64,000 nucleotides of DNA, taken from NCBI RefSeq assembly GCF_011806565.1, contig NZ_JAATOP010000011.1:1-64000 (forward strand). The letters are read 5' to 3'. This stretch comes from Marivivens donghaensis (GTDB lineage Bacteria; Pseudomonadota; Alphaproteobacteria; Rhodobacterales; Rhodobacteraceae). Positions 15,806-24,890 of the stretch are shown here, piece by piece. Positions within the stretch are counted from its first letter, which is position 1; every line of letters starts with the position of its first letter. The translations under genes were made by a program, and so were the position numbers. The notes beneath the pieces are model-generated. The model made no database searches and was not told the origin of the DNA. It was given only the letters and a program-made list of their open reading frames with translations.

Positions 15806-17926
15806 ATGACCGAATATGTTGATCGCGCTGGCCTTTCCGTTGCCGCGCCGCTTGCAGAACTGATCGAAAACAACGTGTTGGCTGGCGTGTCCGCCGACAA
15901 CTTCTGGGCGGGCTACGCAGCCATGCTCCGCGATCTGATGCCAAAAAACGAAGCGCTCCTTGCGAAGCGTGATGCGCTTCAGGCTAAGATCGATGAGTGG
16001 CACAAGGCGAATCCGTTCGACGCTGACGCCTACCGCGCGTTTCTGACCGACATTGGTTATCTGGTGGCAGAGCCCGAGGCGGTCGATATCGACGTCACCA
16101 ATGTTGACCCCGAGATTGCCAAGCTCGCTGGTCCGCAGCTCGTCGTCCCGATCACCAATGCTCGTTTCGCGCTTAACGCCGCGAATGCGCGCTGGGGCTC
16201 GCTTTACGACGCGCTCTACGGCACCGACGCCATTCCTGGCGCGGCGTCCGGTAAGGGATATGACGAAGAGCGTGGCGCGAAAGTTATCGCTTGGGCGCGC
16301 AAGCACCTCGACAAAGTCGCGCCGCTCGCCGGCGGTTCGTGGGCCAATGTCGAGGCGATGGAAGTGCGCGGCGAGATGCTCTTGATCACCACTGGCGGCG
16401 ATGAAACGGGCCTCGCCGATCCGTCGCAATTCGCCGGACATGCCGACGGCTCGGTGTTGCTGAAAGCCAACGGTCTGCTCATCGAGATCAAGCAGGATCG
16501 AATCTCACCTATCGGTAAGAATGATCCTGCGGACATTTCGGACGTCCGTCTGGAGACCGCGCTGACCGCGATCATGGACTGTGAGGACTCTGTCGCTTGC
16601 GTGGATGCCGAGGACAAGGTGCTGGCCTATTCCAACTGGCTCGGCCTGATGAAAGGCGACCTTGAGGCGACGTTCCGGAAGGGCGGGCAGACGATGACCC
16701 GCAAAATGGACGACGACCGCACCTTCATCGCGCCTGATCGTTCGACGTTCAATGTTCGTGGTCGCTCGCTGCTGCTCGTCCGTAACGTGGGCCACCTGAT
16801 GACCACTGATGCGGTGATGTTGGACGGCAAGGAAACGCCCGAAGGTATCATGGACGCGCTGGTAACCGTTGCCGCCGCTATGCACGATCTGCAAAAGACT
16901 GAAGGTCCGAAGAATTCGCCGGCCGGTTCGGTCTACGTCGTGAAGCCGAAGATGCACGGCCCCGAGGAAGTTGCGTTTGCCAACGAGCTCTATGGCCGCG
17001 TCGAAGATATCCTCGGCCTGCCTCGTTACACCGTCAAACTGGGCGTCATGGACGAAGAGCGCCGCACCTCGGCAAACCTCGCCGCTTGTCTCGAGCAGGT
17101 GAAGAACCGTTGCGTGTTCATTAACACTGGCTTCCTCGACCGTACGGGCGACGAGATCCACACCTCCATGGCCGCCGGTCCTGTTATTCCGCGCGGCGAG
17201 ATGGCGGCGACCCCGTGGCTCAAGGCTTACGAGGCGGGCAACGTCGATACCGGCCTTGCAGCTGGCCTGTCTGGGCAAGCGCAGATCGGCAAGGGCATGT
17301 GGGCGAAGCCCGACGCCATGTCCGAGATGCTGCAGGTCAAGATCGGCCATCCGAAGTCCGGTGCGAACACCGCTTGGGTGCCATCGCCGACCGCGGCAAC
17401 GCTCCATGCCACGCATTACCACGTGGTCGATGTGTTCAAGGTACAGGGCGAACTGCGCAGCCGCGAAAAGGCGAGCAAGGTCGAACTGCTGACGCCGCCG
17501 ATCATGTCGGGTCGCAATCTGTCGGACGATGAGGTCGTGCGCGAGCTGGACAACGCGTGTCAGTCGATCCTCGGCTACGTTGTGCGTTGGGTCGATCAGG
17601 GTATCGGTTGCTCCAAAGTGCCGGACATCAATGACGTGGGTCTGATGGAAGACCGCGCGACCCTGCGGATTTCGTCGCAATACCTCGCCAACTGGCTCAA
17701 GCACGGCATTTGCACCGCCAAGCAGGTCGAGGATTCGCTCCGCCGCATGGCTCCGAAGGTGGATGCGCAGAACGAAGGTGATGCCGCTTACACGCCAATG
17801 GCGCCGTCGTTCGATGGCGAGGCGTTCAATGCCGCCCGCGATCTGATCTTCAAAGGCGAAGCACAGCCGTCCGGCTATACCGAGCCGCTGCTTCACGCCG
17901 CGCGGCGCCGCGTCAAATCGGCCTAA
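15806..17926 (+). CDS. glcB: Malate synthase G
   Basis: 706 residues, near the usual 720. Condenses glyoxylate with acetyl-CoA to malate (glyoxylate assimilation), cytosolic. Start ATG at 15806 with GGAGG about 6 bases upstream. Family motifs: the early [25 protein letters not shown] segment, [72 protein letters not shown], and [27 protein letters not shown]. Asp616 of that last block matches the catalytic base of malate synthase. No isocitrate lyase is in the window, so the glyoxylate source may be glycolate, the ethylmalonyl-CoA route or a distant gene. Divergent iclR is the likely regulator. Confidence 0.97.
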   Translation: MTEYVDRAGLSVAAPLAELIENNVLAGVSADNFWAGYAAMLRDLMPKNEALLAKRDALQAKIDEWHKANPFDADAYRAFLTDIGYLVAEPEAVDIDVTNVDPEIAKLAGPQLVVPITNARFALNAANARWGSLYDALYGTDAIPGAASGKGYDEERGAKVIAWARKHLDKVAPLAGGSWANVEAMEVRGEMLLITTGGDETGLADPSQFAGHADGSVLLKANGLLIEIKQDRISPIGKNDPADISDVRLETALTAIMDCEDSVACVDAEDKVLAYSNWLGLMKGDLEATFRKGGQTMTRKMDDDRTFIAPDRSTFNVRGRSLLLVRNVGHLMTTDAVMLDGKETPEGIMDALVTVAAAMHDLQKTEGPKNSPAGSVYVVKPKMHGPEEVAFANELYGRVEDILGLPRYTVKLGVMDEERRTSANLAACLEQVKNRCVFINTGFLDRTGDEIHTSMAAGPVIPRGEMAATPWLKAYEAGNVDTGLAAGLSGQAQIGKGMWAKPDAMSEMLQVKIGHPKSGANTAWVPSPTAATLHATHYHVVDVFKVQGELRSREKASKVELLTPPIMSGRNLSDDEVVRELDNACQSILGYVVRWVDQGIGCSKVPDINDVGLMEDRATLRISSQYLANWLKHGICTAKQVEDSLRRMAPKVDAQNEGDAAYTPMAPSFDGEAFNAARDLIFKGEAQPSGYTEPLLHAARRRVKSA

Positions 17927-17953
17927 CCATTCGGCACGATTGAAAGAGAAACG

Positions 17954-17990
17954 CTCCTCCGATAAAAGTTTGATCAAATTGTCGGAGGAG
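17954..17990 (+). promoter_or_regulatory. Hairpin that would sequester the ribosome-binding site of the glutaryl-CoA dehydrogenase gene
   Basis: CTCCTCCGA (17954-17962) pairs perfectly with TCGGAGGAG (17982-17990). The right arm contains the GGAGGAG ribosome-binding site 5-6 bases before the ATG at 17996. The 19-nt loop holds a second palindrome TTTGATCAAA. The pairing is exact; whether it acts as a translational switch, a transcription-factor site or both is unknown. Confidence 0.6.
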
Positions 17991-17995
17991 TGATC

Positions 17996-19192
17996 ATGGC
18001 AAGCGTTAAGGACAGCAATCGTTTCGAGTGGAGCGATCCGTTTCTTCTGGACCAGCAGCTGGGCGATGAGGAGCGGATGATCCGTGACACCGCGCACGCT
18101 TACTGTCAGGATAACCTCGCTCCGCGTGTCCGCGACGCGTACCGCAACGAGTCGACCGATCCTGCGATCTTCACCGAAATGGGCGAGCTGGGCCTGCTAG
18201 GTCTGACAGTCCCCGAGGAATACGGCGGGGCAGGGGCGTCCTATACGGCCTATGGCCTCGTGGCCCGAGAGGTCGAGCGCGTCGACTCCGGCTATCGCTC
18301 GATGATGTCGGTGCAATCGTCGCTCGTGATGTATCCGATCCACGCTTACGGCTCCGAAGAGCAGCGTCAGAAGTATCTGCCGAAGCTCGCGACCGGTGAG
18401 TACATCGGCTGCTTCGGTCTGACCGAGCCCGACGCAGGTTCCGATCCGGGCGGCATGAAAACCCGCGCGACCAAGACGGACGGCGGCTACGTGCTAAACG
18501 GCGCGAAAATGTGGATTTCAAACAGCCCCATCGCAGATGTGTTCGTGGTCTGGGCCAAGTCCGATGCCCATGATGGCAAGATCCGTGGCTTCGTGCTGGA
18601 AAAAGGCATGAAGGGCCTCTCCGCTCCCAAGATCGAAGGCAAGCTGTCGCTCCGCGCGTCGATCACTGGCGAGATCGTCATGGATAACGTCGAGGTCGGT
18701 GAGGACGCGCTGCTTCCGAACGCCGAGGGGCTCTCCGGTCCGTTCGGTTGCCTCAACCGTGCGCGCTACGGCATTGCGTGGGGTGTGATGGGCGCGGCAG
18801 AGGCGTGCTGGCACGCTGCGCGTCAGTACGGCCTTGATCGCAAGCAGTTCGGTCGCCCGCTGGCGAACACCCAGCTTTACCAAAAGAAGCTCGCCGATAT
18901 GCAGACCGAGATTACCCTCGGCCTTCAGGCGGCGCTGCGCGTCGGTCAGCTGTTCGACGCGGGCCAGATGGCACCCGAGATGATCAGCCTCATCAAGCGC
19001 AATAACTGCGGCAAGGCTCTCGATATTGCGCGGATGTCGCGCGACATGCACGGCGGCAACGGCATCTCGGATTCGTTCCCCGTGATGCGCCACATGGTGA
19101 ACCTTGAAACTGTGAACACTTACGAGGGCGCACACGACGTTCATGCCCTTATTTTGGGCCGCGCCCAGACTGGCTTGCAGGCGTTCTTCTGA
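17996..19192 (+). CDS. gcdH: Glutaryl-CoA dehydrogenase (acyl-CoA dehydrogenase family)
   Basis: 398 residues. FAD enzyme that oxidises and decarboxylates glutaryl-CoA to crotonyl-CoA in lysine/tryptophan catabolism, passing electrons to ETF. Motifs: [75 protein letters not shown], and the C-terminal [12 protein letters not shown] then [17 protein letters not shown], with Glu377 as the catalytic base. The [14 protein letters not shown] block and the [15 protein letters not shown] end are characteristic of GcdH rather than other acyl-CoA dehydrogenases. The ETF-ubiquinone oxidoreductase that would accept its electrons is encoded at 37-38.7 kb. Start chosen at ATG 17996 rather than the adjoining GTG at 17990. 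Confidence 0.93.
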   Translation: MASVKDSNRFEWSDPFLLDQQLGDEERMIRDTAHAYCQDNLAPRVRDAYRNESTDPAIFTEMGELGLLGLTVPEEYGGAGASYTAYGLVAREVERVDSGYRSMMSVQSSLVMYPIHAYGSEEQRQKYLPKLATGEYIGCFGLTEPDAGSDPGGMKTRATKTDGGYVLNGAKMWISNSPIADVFVVWAKSDAHDGKIRGFVLEKGMKGLSAPKIEGKLSLRASITGEIVMDNVEVGEDALLPNAEGLSGPFGCLNRARYGIAWGVMGAAEACWHAARQYGLDRKQFGRPLANTQLYQKKLADMQTEITLGLQAALRVGQLFDAGQMAPEMISLIKRNNCGKALDIARMSRDMHGGNGISDSFPVMRHMVNLETVNTYEGAHDVHALILGRAQTGLQAFF

Positions 19193-19255
19193 CCCCGTTC
19201 CCTTTGCGTCCCGAACCTGCTAATGGCGTTCGGGACCGAGGGAATGGAGACCGCT

Positions 19256-20086
19256 ATGACGACCCGCATTGACGCCTGTTTTGAAAAGGCCCGCGCCGAA
19301 AATCGTCCTGTTCTGGTGACTTACACGATGGCAGGTGATCCGGATGCGGAAACCTCGCTGGCGGTTCTCAAGAACATCGTTGCTTCGGGCGCCGACATCG
19401 TCGAATTCGGCCTTCCGTTTACCGATCCGGTTGCTGACGGCCCCGCCATTCAGGCTGCGGGCCTCCGCGCGATCGACGCTGGTCAGACCGCGAGGAAAAC
19501 GCTCGAACTGGTCAAGGAATTCCGCAAGGAATGCCCCGACACTCCGGTCATCCTGATGGGCTACTACAACCCGATCTACAGCTACGGCCCCGTCAAGTTC
19601 GTGGCCGATGCCAAGGACGCGGGCGTGGACGGTTTCATCGTGGTCGACGTTCCTGCCGAAGAAGATGACGAGCTGTGCCTGCCCGCAATGGAAGCCGGCC
19701 TTGCCTTCATCCGCCTCGTTCCGCCGACCGCCGATGACGAGCGCCTGCCTGTCATCCTCAAGAACTCGTCGGGCTTCGTTTACCACGTGTCGATCAACGG
19801 CATCACCGGTTCGGCCACGCCGGACTATTCGGTCGTCTCGAGCGCACTTGCCCGCATCCGCAAGTACACCGATCTGCCGATCGTCGTCGGCTTCGGCGTA
19901 AAAACCGGCGAGCACGCGGCCGCGCTGGGCGAACACGCTGACGGCGTTGTCGTTGGCACCGCGCTCGTGAACCAGATCGCGTCGACCTTTGCGGACGGCA
20001 ACAAGGCCACTGACGCGACCGCAACTTCGGTCAATCATATGGTCGCCGATCTTGCCGCTGGTGTGCGCAAGGCGAAGAAGTCGTAA
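19256..20086 (+). CDS. trpA: Tryptophan synthase alpha subunit
   Basis: 276 residues. Cleaves indole-3-glycerol phosphate to indole for TrpB. Start ATG at 19256 with GGAG 8 bases upstream. Motifs: [29 protein letters not shown] with Glu50 and Asp61 matching the two catalytic acids (E49/D60 in E. coli), [32 protein letters not shown] and [29 protein letters not shown]. trpB is not adjacent, so the pair is split or lies elsewhere. Ends at a strong terminator. Confidence 0.97.
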   Translation: MTTRIDACFEKARAENRPVLVTYTMAGDPDAETSLAVLKNIVASGADIVEFGLPFTDPVADGPAIQAAGLRAIDAGQTARKTLELVKEFRKECPDTPVILMGYYNPIYSYGPVKFVADAKDAGVDGFIVVDVPAEEDDELCLPAMEAGLAFIRLVPPTADDERLPVILKNSSGFVYHVSINGITGSATPDYSVVSSALARIRKYTDLPIVVGFGVKTGEHAAALGEHADGVVVGTALVNQIASTFADGNKATDATATSVNHMVADLAAGVRKAKKS

Positions 20087-20128
20087 ACTTCAGCCACCAT
20101 TCTGCGCGAGAGCGCACAATTCTGCCTG

Positions 20129-20157
20129 TAGCCCACGGTCATTCCGTGGGCTATTTT
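20129..20157 (+). terminator. Strong terminator after trpA
   Basis: Perfect 10-bp stem TAGCCCACGG (20129-20138) / CCGTGGGCTA (20144-20153), 5-nt loop, followed by TTTT. It lies 42 bp past the trpA stop and 28 bp before the ABC transporter ATPase gene. Confidence 0.88.
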
Positions 20158-20185
20158 GCTGCGCCTAACTGAAAGGGCTGTATCA

Positions 20186-21115
20186 ATGGCACCGATTGTT
20201 AAGGTCAACGACCTTCGCAAAAGCTACGACTCTGGGTTCGAAGCCCTCAAAGGCGTAACTCTCGATATTGAAGAAGGCGAGATTATCGCCCTGCTCGGGC
20301 CGAACGGCGCGGGTAAAACCACACTTATTTCTACCATCTGCGGTATCACGCGCCCAACTTCCGGCACCGTTACCGTCAGTGGCCACGACATCATCAAAGA
20401 TTACCGCCAGGCGCGTTCGCAGATCGGTCTGGTCCCGCAAGAACTCTCTCTCGAACAATTCGAGACCGTCATGAACGCCGTCCGCTTCTCGCGTGGTCTG
20501 TTCGGAAAGCCGAACGACGATGCGCTCGTGGAAAAGCTGCTCCGCCAGCTGGGTCTGCATGACAAAAAGGACTCGAAGATCATGGCGCTTTCGGGCGGTA
20601 TGAAGCGCCGTGTCCTGATCGCCAAGGCGCTCGCCCACGAGCCGCGCGTTCTGTTCCTCGACGAGCCGACCGCCGGCGTGGACGTGGAACTCCGCAAGGA
20701 TATGTGGCGCGTCGTGGATGAGCTGCGCAAAACCGGCGTGACGATCATCCTGACCACCCACTACATCGAAGAAGCCGAAGCGATGGCCGACCGTATTGCG
20801 GTGATCGAAAAGGGCCAGATCCGTCTGGTTCAGGGAAAGGTCGAACTGATGGCTCACCTCGGCAAGAAAGAGGCGATTATCCACCTGACGGCTCCGCTCG
20901 CCGAGGTGCCCGCATCGCTGGCTCACTACAACGTTGAATTGGTGAATAACGGCAGCGCGCTGCGCTACGTGTACGACGTGCGGGCAGAGCGGACGGGGAT
21001 CACCTCGCTTCTGAACGATCTGCAAACTGCCGGACTGCAAATGTCCGATATCGAAACCCGTCAGAGCAGTCTCGAAGAGATCTTTGTCGGCCTCATCGAA
21101 GGAGACGCCGCATGA
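20186..21115 (+). CDS. ABC-2 type exporter ATP-binding protein
   Basis: 309 residues from the ATG at 20186. Walker [10 protein letters not shown] near residue 41, signature [15 protein letters not shown], Walker [13 protein letters not shown] and the switch [16 protein letters not shown]. The 100-residue C-terminal tail ([14 protein letters not shown] onward, ending [13 protein letters not shown]) is typical of the drug/polysaccharide exporter ATPases (YadG/CcmA-like group). It overlaps its permease by 4 bp (ATGA). Substrate unknown. It likely has its own promoter because a terminator precedes it. Confidence 0.92.
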   Translation: MAPIVKVNDLRKSYDSGFEALKGVTLDIEEGEIIALLGPNGAGKTTLISTICGITRPTSGTVTVSGHDIIKDYRQARSQIGLVPQELSLEQFETVMNAVRFSRGLFGKPNDDALVEKLLRQLGLHDKKDSKIMALSGGMKRRVLIAKALAHEPRVLFLDEPTAGVDVELRKDMWRVVDELRKTGVTIILTTHYIEEAEAMADRIAVIEKGQIRLVQGKVELMAHLGKKEAIIHLTAPLAEVPASLAHYNVELVNNGSALRYVYDVRAERTGITSLLNDLQTAGLQMSDIETRQSSLEEIFVGLIEGDAA

Positions 21116-21873
21116 ATTATCAGGCGATCCGTTCCATCTACTTCTTCGAAATGGCAAGGTTCTTCCGCACCTACCGCCAGAGCCTTCTGGCCCCTGTCAT
21201 TTCGACGTCGCTCTATTTCGTGGTCTTCGGCGCGGCTATCGGCAGCCGCATCAACTCGGTCGAAGGCGTGCCCTACGGTGCGTTCATCGTGCCCGGCCTC
21301 ATCATGCTCAGCGTGATGACACAGTCGACCTCGAACGCCTCGTTCGGGATATATTTTCCCAAGTTTACAGGGTCGATATACGAGCTCTTATCGGCGCCGG
21401 TGAACTTCTTCGAAGCGACCGTGGGCTACGTCGGCGCAGCGGCGACCAAGGCGCTGATCATTGGTCTAATCATCCTCGGCACGTCGTACTTCTTCGTCGA
21501 TCTGACCATCGCGCATCCCTTTGCGATGGTGGCATTCCTGCTGCTGACGTGTCTGTCCTTCGCGCTGCTCGGTTTCATCATCGGTATCTGGGCGGGCAAC
21601 TTCGAGCAGCTCAACCTGATCCCGATGCTGATCATCACGCCGCTCGTCTTCCTCGGCGGTAGCTTCTACTCGACCTCGATGCTGCCGCCCGTGTGGCAGG
21701 CGATCACCATGCTGAACCCCGTTCATTACCTGATTTCGGGCTTCCGCTGGGCGTTCTTCGAGCAAGCAGACGTGCCGGTCGGTATCTCGCTGGCGGCCAT
21801 TGCGGTGTTCACGGGGCTTTGCCTTGCGGCAATTGCGTGGATTTTCCGGACGGGTTGGCGGATTAGGCAATAA
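21112..21873 (+). CDS. ABC-2 type exporter permease
   Basis: 253 residues, six hydrophobic segments. Typical ABC-2 features: [30 protein letters not shown] at the N-terminus, [44 protein letters not shown], and the C-terminal [40 protein letters not shown], matching the ABC-2 signature of the YadH family. Forms the exporter with the ATPase upstream. Inner membrane; substrate unknown. Confidence 0.92.
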   Translation: MNYQAIRSIYFFEMARFFRTYRQSLLAPVISTSLYFVVFGAAIGSRINSVEGVPYGAFIVPGLIMLSVMTQSTSNASFGIYFPKFTGSIYELLSAPVNFFEATVGYVGAAATKALIIGLIILGTSYFFVDLTIAHPFAMVAFLLLTCLSFALLGFIIGIWAGNFEQLNLIPMLIITPLVFLGGSFYSTSMLPPVWQAITMLNPVHYLISGFRWAFFEQADVPVGISLAAIAVFTGLCLAAIAWIFRTGWRIRQ

Positions 21874-21915
21874 CGCCGCTTGTCCGCCCTCGCGGGTCCA
21901 CCTATCTCAGATGAC

Positions 21916-22704
21916 ATGAGACGCTGGATACCGTTTATGAACAAAGATCCTGTAGTCGCCGTTGTGCGGCTACAGGGCACCATTGCCACCTCGGGCCGCA
22001 GCCTGAACGATGCTTCTCTGGCGTCGATCATCGAAAAGGCGTTCAGCGGCAAATCCGTTGCGGTGGCTCTGCAAATCAACTCGCCGGGCGGATCGCCCGT
22101 GCAGTCTTCGCTGATCGCTGCGCGCATCCGCCGGTTGGCCGAAGAAAAGAACATTCCCGTTTATGCGTTTGTCGAAGATGTGGCTGCCTCTGGCGGTTAC
22201 TGGCTTGCCTGCGCTGCGGACGAGATCCTGATCGACCGCGGGTCGATCGTCGGCTCGATCGGTGTGATCTCCAGCGGCTTTGGCCTTTCGGACTTCATCA
22301 GCCGTCACGGCGTCGAGCGCCGCGTGCACACAGCCGGACAGTCCAAATCGCAGCTTGATCCGTTCAGGCCCGAAAAGCCCGAGGATGTCGAACGCCTCGA
22401 AGGCTGGCTCACGGACCTCCACGCGTATTTCATCGACTGGGTCAAATCGCGCCGTGGCAGTAAGCTTCCTGATGAGGATCTGTTCACCGGAGATATCTGG
22501 ATCGGCGACCGCGCTGTGGAAAAGGGCCTTGTCGATGGCATCGGCCATCTCGTCCCCGAGATGAAGCTGCGCTTTGGCGACAAGGTGAAATTCCGCCGGT
22601 ATTCGCAGAAGAAATCCATTCTTCGCCGCTTCGGAGCTGAAATTGCCTCCGACGCTATCGGCGGCATCGAGGAGCGGGCCGCCTACGCCCGCTTTGGTCT
22701 CTGA
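21916..22704 (+). CDS. S49-family serine peptidase (SohB/SppA-like)
   Basis: 262 residues from the ATG at 21916 (the next ATG at 21937 is an alternative). Clp-like fold with VVAVVRLQGTIATSG, ALQINSPGGSPVQSS, then VEDVAASGGYWLACAADEI where Ser92 is the predicted nucleophile, and AGQSKSQLDPF where Lys144 is the predicted general base. This Ser/Lys dyad and single-domain size match the short signal-peptide-peptidase A types. No strong signal peptide; association with the inner membrane is possible. The stop overlaps the next small gene by one base. Likely degrades signal peptides or membrane protein fragments. Confidence 0.9.
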   Translation: MRRWIPFMNKDPVVAVVRLQGTIATSGRSLNDASLASIIEKAFSGKSVAVALQINSPGGSPVQSSLIAARIRRLAEEKNIPVYAFVEDVAASGGYWLACAADEILIDRGSIVGSIGVISSGFGLSDFISRHGVERRVHTAGQSKSQLDPFRPEKPEDVERLEGWLTDLHAYFIDWVKSRRGSKLPDEDLFTGDIWIGDRAVEKGLVDGIGHLVPEMKLRFGDKVKFRRYSQKKSILRRFGAEIASDAIGGIEERAAYARFGL

Positions 22705-22865
22705 TGCTTCTGAAAATCGTGGCCCTCTTCCTCGTCGGGATGATCGTCCTGTCGATGTTCGGGAAATGGAAATTTCCGGGCCAGCGAAAACTTGAATCCA
22801 TGAAATGCCGTTCCTGCGGGCGCTACCGCATCGGCAAGGGGCCATGTCCCTGTAAACGAGGATAA
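22704..22865 (+). CDS. Small membrane protein with a Cys-rich C-terminus (53 residues)
   Basis: The start ATG shares one base with the S49 peptidase stop (TGATG) and the stop lies 1 bp before the exchanger gene, so it fills the gap exactly. The first 20 residues form one hydrophobic helix (KIVALFLVGMIVLSMFG). The tail reads MKCRSCGRYRIGKGPCPCKRG: two Cys pairs, C-x-x-C and C-x-C, as in a small zinc ribbon. No known family is recognised. Tight packing, a good membrane helix and the paired cysteines support a real gene. A role as a metal-binding membrane adaptor for the peptidase or the exchanger is only a guess. Confidence 0.7.
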   Translation: MLLKIVALFLVGMIVLSMFGKWKFPGQRKLESMKCRSCGRYRIGKGPCPCKRG

Positions 22866-22866
22866 T

Positions 22867-23799
22867 ATGATCTGGATAATGACGATCGCCGGCCTGATCC
22901 TTCTGGTTCTCGCCGGTGACGCCTTGGTCAAGGGCGCGGTCAATACATCGCTTCGCCTTGGCATCCCGCCGCTCATCGTTTCCCTGACCATCGTTGGCTT
23001 CGGCACCTCGGCGCCGGAGCTTTTGGTGTCGCTGCAATCCATGTTCGCCGGCGTGCCCGAGCTCGCGCTTGGTAACGTGGTTGGCTCGAACGTGGCGAAC
23101 GTTCTGCTGATCCTTGGTGTTCCTGCGCTGATCAGTGTGATGCACACCAGCGAGGTACGCACGCGGAACAGCTACCTCCAGATGCTCGCCATGTCGGTGA
23201 TCTTCATCGCGCTTTGCTGGGACGGTATGTTGAACCTGCTGGACGGGTTAATCCTCGCGGTGCTGATGCTGGTGTCGATCCTGCATTCGATCCGCGTCGC
23301 GCGCCGTTCGCGGTATAATCGCGATGAAGAAGAGGTCGAAGGCGCCGACGACAAGATGTCGTGGGCCAAGATCGCGTTCTTCCTCGTCGCTGGTATCGTT
23401 GGCCTTCCCCTTGGTGCGCAGTTTCTGATCAACGGTGCGACTGCGGTGGCAGAGCAGTTCGGCGTTCCGGAGGCGGTCATTGGCCTCACCCTCGTGGCAC
23501 TGGGCACGTCGTTGCCCGAGCTTGCGACGACCGTGATGGCAGCGATCCGCAAGCAGGCAGATGTCGCGATCGGGAACGTCATAGGCTCCAACATGTTCAA
23601 CATTGGCGCGATCCTTGGCATCACCGCGATGACCGGAAATATCCCCGTCTCCAAAGAGTTCATGCACTTTGATCTGTGGGTGATGCTGGCGGCGTCGCTT
23701 GTACTGATCCCGTTCGTGTTCATGCGCGTAGATATCGGAAGGGTCTGGGGCGCGGTGTTGACGGCGCTCTATGTGACCTACATCTGGGTTCTACTTTAA
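22867..23799 (+). CDS. Na+/Ca2+-type exchanger (CaCA family, YrbG-like)
   Basis: 310 residues, about ten membrane helices. Both alpha repeats are present: VGFGTSAPELLVSL with LGNVVGSNVANVLLILGVPAL, and VALGTSLPELATTV with IGNVIGSNMFNIGAILGITAM. The acidic PEL residues and the GNVxGSN motifs form the cation site in the family. The two halves are split by a charged cytosolic loop near residues 140-165 (RRSRYNRDEEEVEGADDK). Inner-membrane cation antiporter, probably exporting Ca2+ against Na+ or H+; ion specificity is inferred. Confidence 0.93.
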   Translation: MIWIMTIAGLILLVLAGDALVKGAVNTSLRLGIPPLIVSLTIVGFGTSAPELLVSLQSMFAGVPELALGNVVGSNVANVLLILGVPALISVMHTSEVRTRNSYLQMLAMSVIFIALCWDGMLNLLDGLILAVLMLVSILHSIRVARRSRYNRDEEEVEGADDKMSWAKIAFFLVAGIVGLPLGAQFLINGATAVAEQFGVPEAVIGLTLVALGTSLPELATTVMAAIRKQADVAIGNVIGSNMFNIGAILGITAMTGNIPVSKEFMHFDLWVMLAASLVLIPFVFMRVDIGRVWGAVLTALYVTYIWVLL

Positions 23800-23813
23800 A
23801 GGAGGTTGGAGCA

Positions 23814-24593
23814 ATGACGCGAGCTCTAGTTACCGGTGCCGGTGCCCGTCTGGGGCAGGCTATGGCGATCTATCTGGCCAAGCGCGGCTATGATGTGGCC
23901 GTGCACTACGCCTCCAGTTCTGACGGCGCCGAGAAAACGGCTGACGCTATCCGTGCCGAGGGCCGCAAAGCCGTCACGCTCCAAGCCGACCTGCTGGATG
24001 AGGACGCAACCGCGTCGCTTCTGCCGCGCGCGGCAGAGGCGCTCGGCGGTCCGATCACCTGTCTGATCAACAACGCGTCCATCTTCGAGTACGACAATAT
24101 CTATACCGCGACCCGCGAACACTGGGATCGTCACATGGGGTCGAACCTGCGCGCGCCGTTCATCCTCATTCAAGCGATGGCGAAGCAAATCCCCGATCCA
24201 GAGATCGACGCGAACGGCGAACCCGTTGCCAAAGGTCTGGTGGTGAACATGGTCGACCAGCGCGTGGAGAAACTCACGCCGGAGTTTTCGACCTACACGC
24301 TGGCCAAGATGGGGCTGTGGACTTTGACCCAGACGGCAGCCCAAGGGCTGGCCCCGAAAATTCGCGTAAACGCGATCGGCCCCGGCCCGACACTGAAGGG
24401 CGCGCGCCAGTCCGAAGAGCACTTCCGCAACCAGCGTAGCAACACTGTGCTGGAGCGTGGATCGGACCCCGAAGACATCGTTGCGGCGCTGGGTTTTCTC
24501 ATCGATTGCAAGGCTTACACGGGGCAGCTGCTCTGCGTTGACGGTGGCCAGCACCTCGGGTGGAAAACGCCGGATATCCAAGGCGTCGAGTGA
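23814..24593 (+). CDS. Short-chain dehydrogenase, FolM/pteridine reductase-like
   Basis: 259 residues from the ATG at 23814, with AGGAGG about 9 bases upstream. N-terminal TGAGARLGQAMAIYLAKRGYDVAVHY, NNASIFEYDN, and the active-site STYTLAKMGLWTLT (Tyr-x-x-x-Lys). The TGAGARLG start and NNASxFxxD motif are the pattern of FolM/PTR1 pteridine reductases, which reduce dihydromonapterin or dihydrofolate with NADPH. The catalytic Ser region is VVNMVDQRVEKLTPEFSTY; the usual Ser before Tyr is replaced by Asp, as seen in PTR1-like enzymes. Ends 300 bp before uvrC. Function assigned by pattern only. Confidence 0.78.
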   Translation: MTRALVTGAGARLGQAMAIYLAKRGYDVAVHYASSSDGAEKTADAIRAEGRKAVTLQADLLDEDATASLLPRAAEALGGPITCLINNASIFEYDNIYTATREHWDRHMGSNLRAPFILIQAMAKQIPDPEIDANGEPVAKGLVVNMVDQRVEKLTPEFSTYTLAKMGLWTLTQTAAQGLAPKIRVNAIGPGPTLKGARQSEEHFRNQRSNTVLERGSDPEDIVAALGFLIDCKAYTGQLLCVDGGQHLGWKTPDIQGVE

Positions 24594-24890
24594 CAATCCC
24601 ATACGGATATGTGACAACTTGTACACCGTGTCGGTATCTTGACGCTCTCAGGAGTGCAAAGGCGTGGAAAACCAGACGTTTACATTGTTGTAATAAATTT
24701 TGTATTTAAAAACAATGACTTGTTTTGGTGCTCAAAAAATGGGCAAACCGCTGAGGTGTCAGTAAAACAAGGATATTTTGCAGATGCCCATAGATAACAC
24801 ACAGACTTATCCACAGATTCCGTGGATGTAATATCCCTTGAAGGGAAGTTGTGGACGTGGCAGCGCCAATGCAGAATCAAAGGTCCGGTT
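24594..24890 (+). promoter_or_regulatory. AT-rich leader before uvrC with one exact DnaA box
   Basis: 297 bp without a supported gene. The centre (about 24680-24770) is strikingly AT-rich compared with the window, with a CATTGTT/AACAATG inverted pair around it. TTATCCACA at 24807-24815 is an exact DnaA-box match, 75 bp before the proposed uvrC start. No GTTC-type SOS box of the alphaproteobacterial kind was found by eye. It is probably the uvrC promoter region. Confidence 0.45.

Noticed and set aside
17954-17990. Reading the gcdH leader hairpin as a glcB terminator
   Set aside because: No T-run follows and the right arm is the ribosome-binding site of gcdH.
16505-18097. 530-codon minus-strand frame opposite malate synthase G
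   Set aside because: Shadow caused by high third-position GC; malate synthase motifs on the other strand are unmistakable.
24594-24890. Possible replication origin because of AT-rich DNA and a DnaA box
   Set aside because: Only one box, no cluster and no dnaA, dnaN, hemE, parA or repABC gene nearby.
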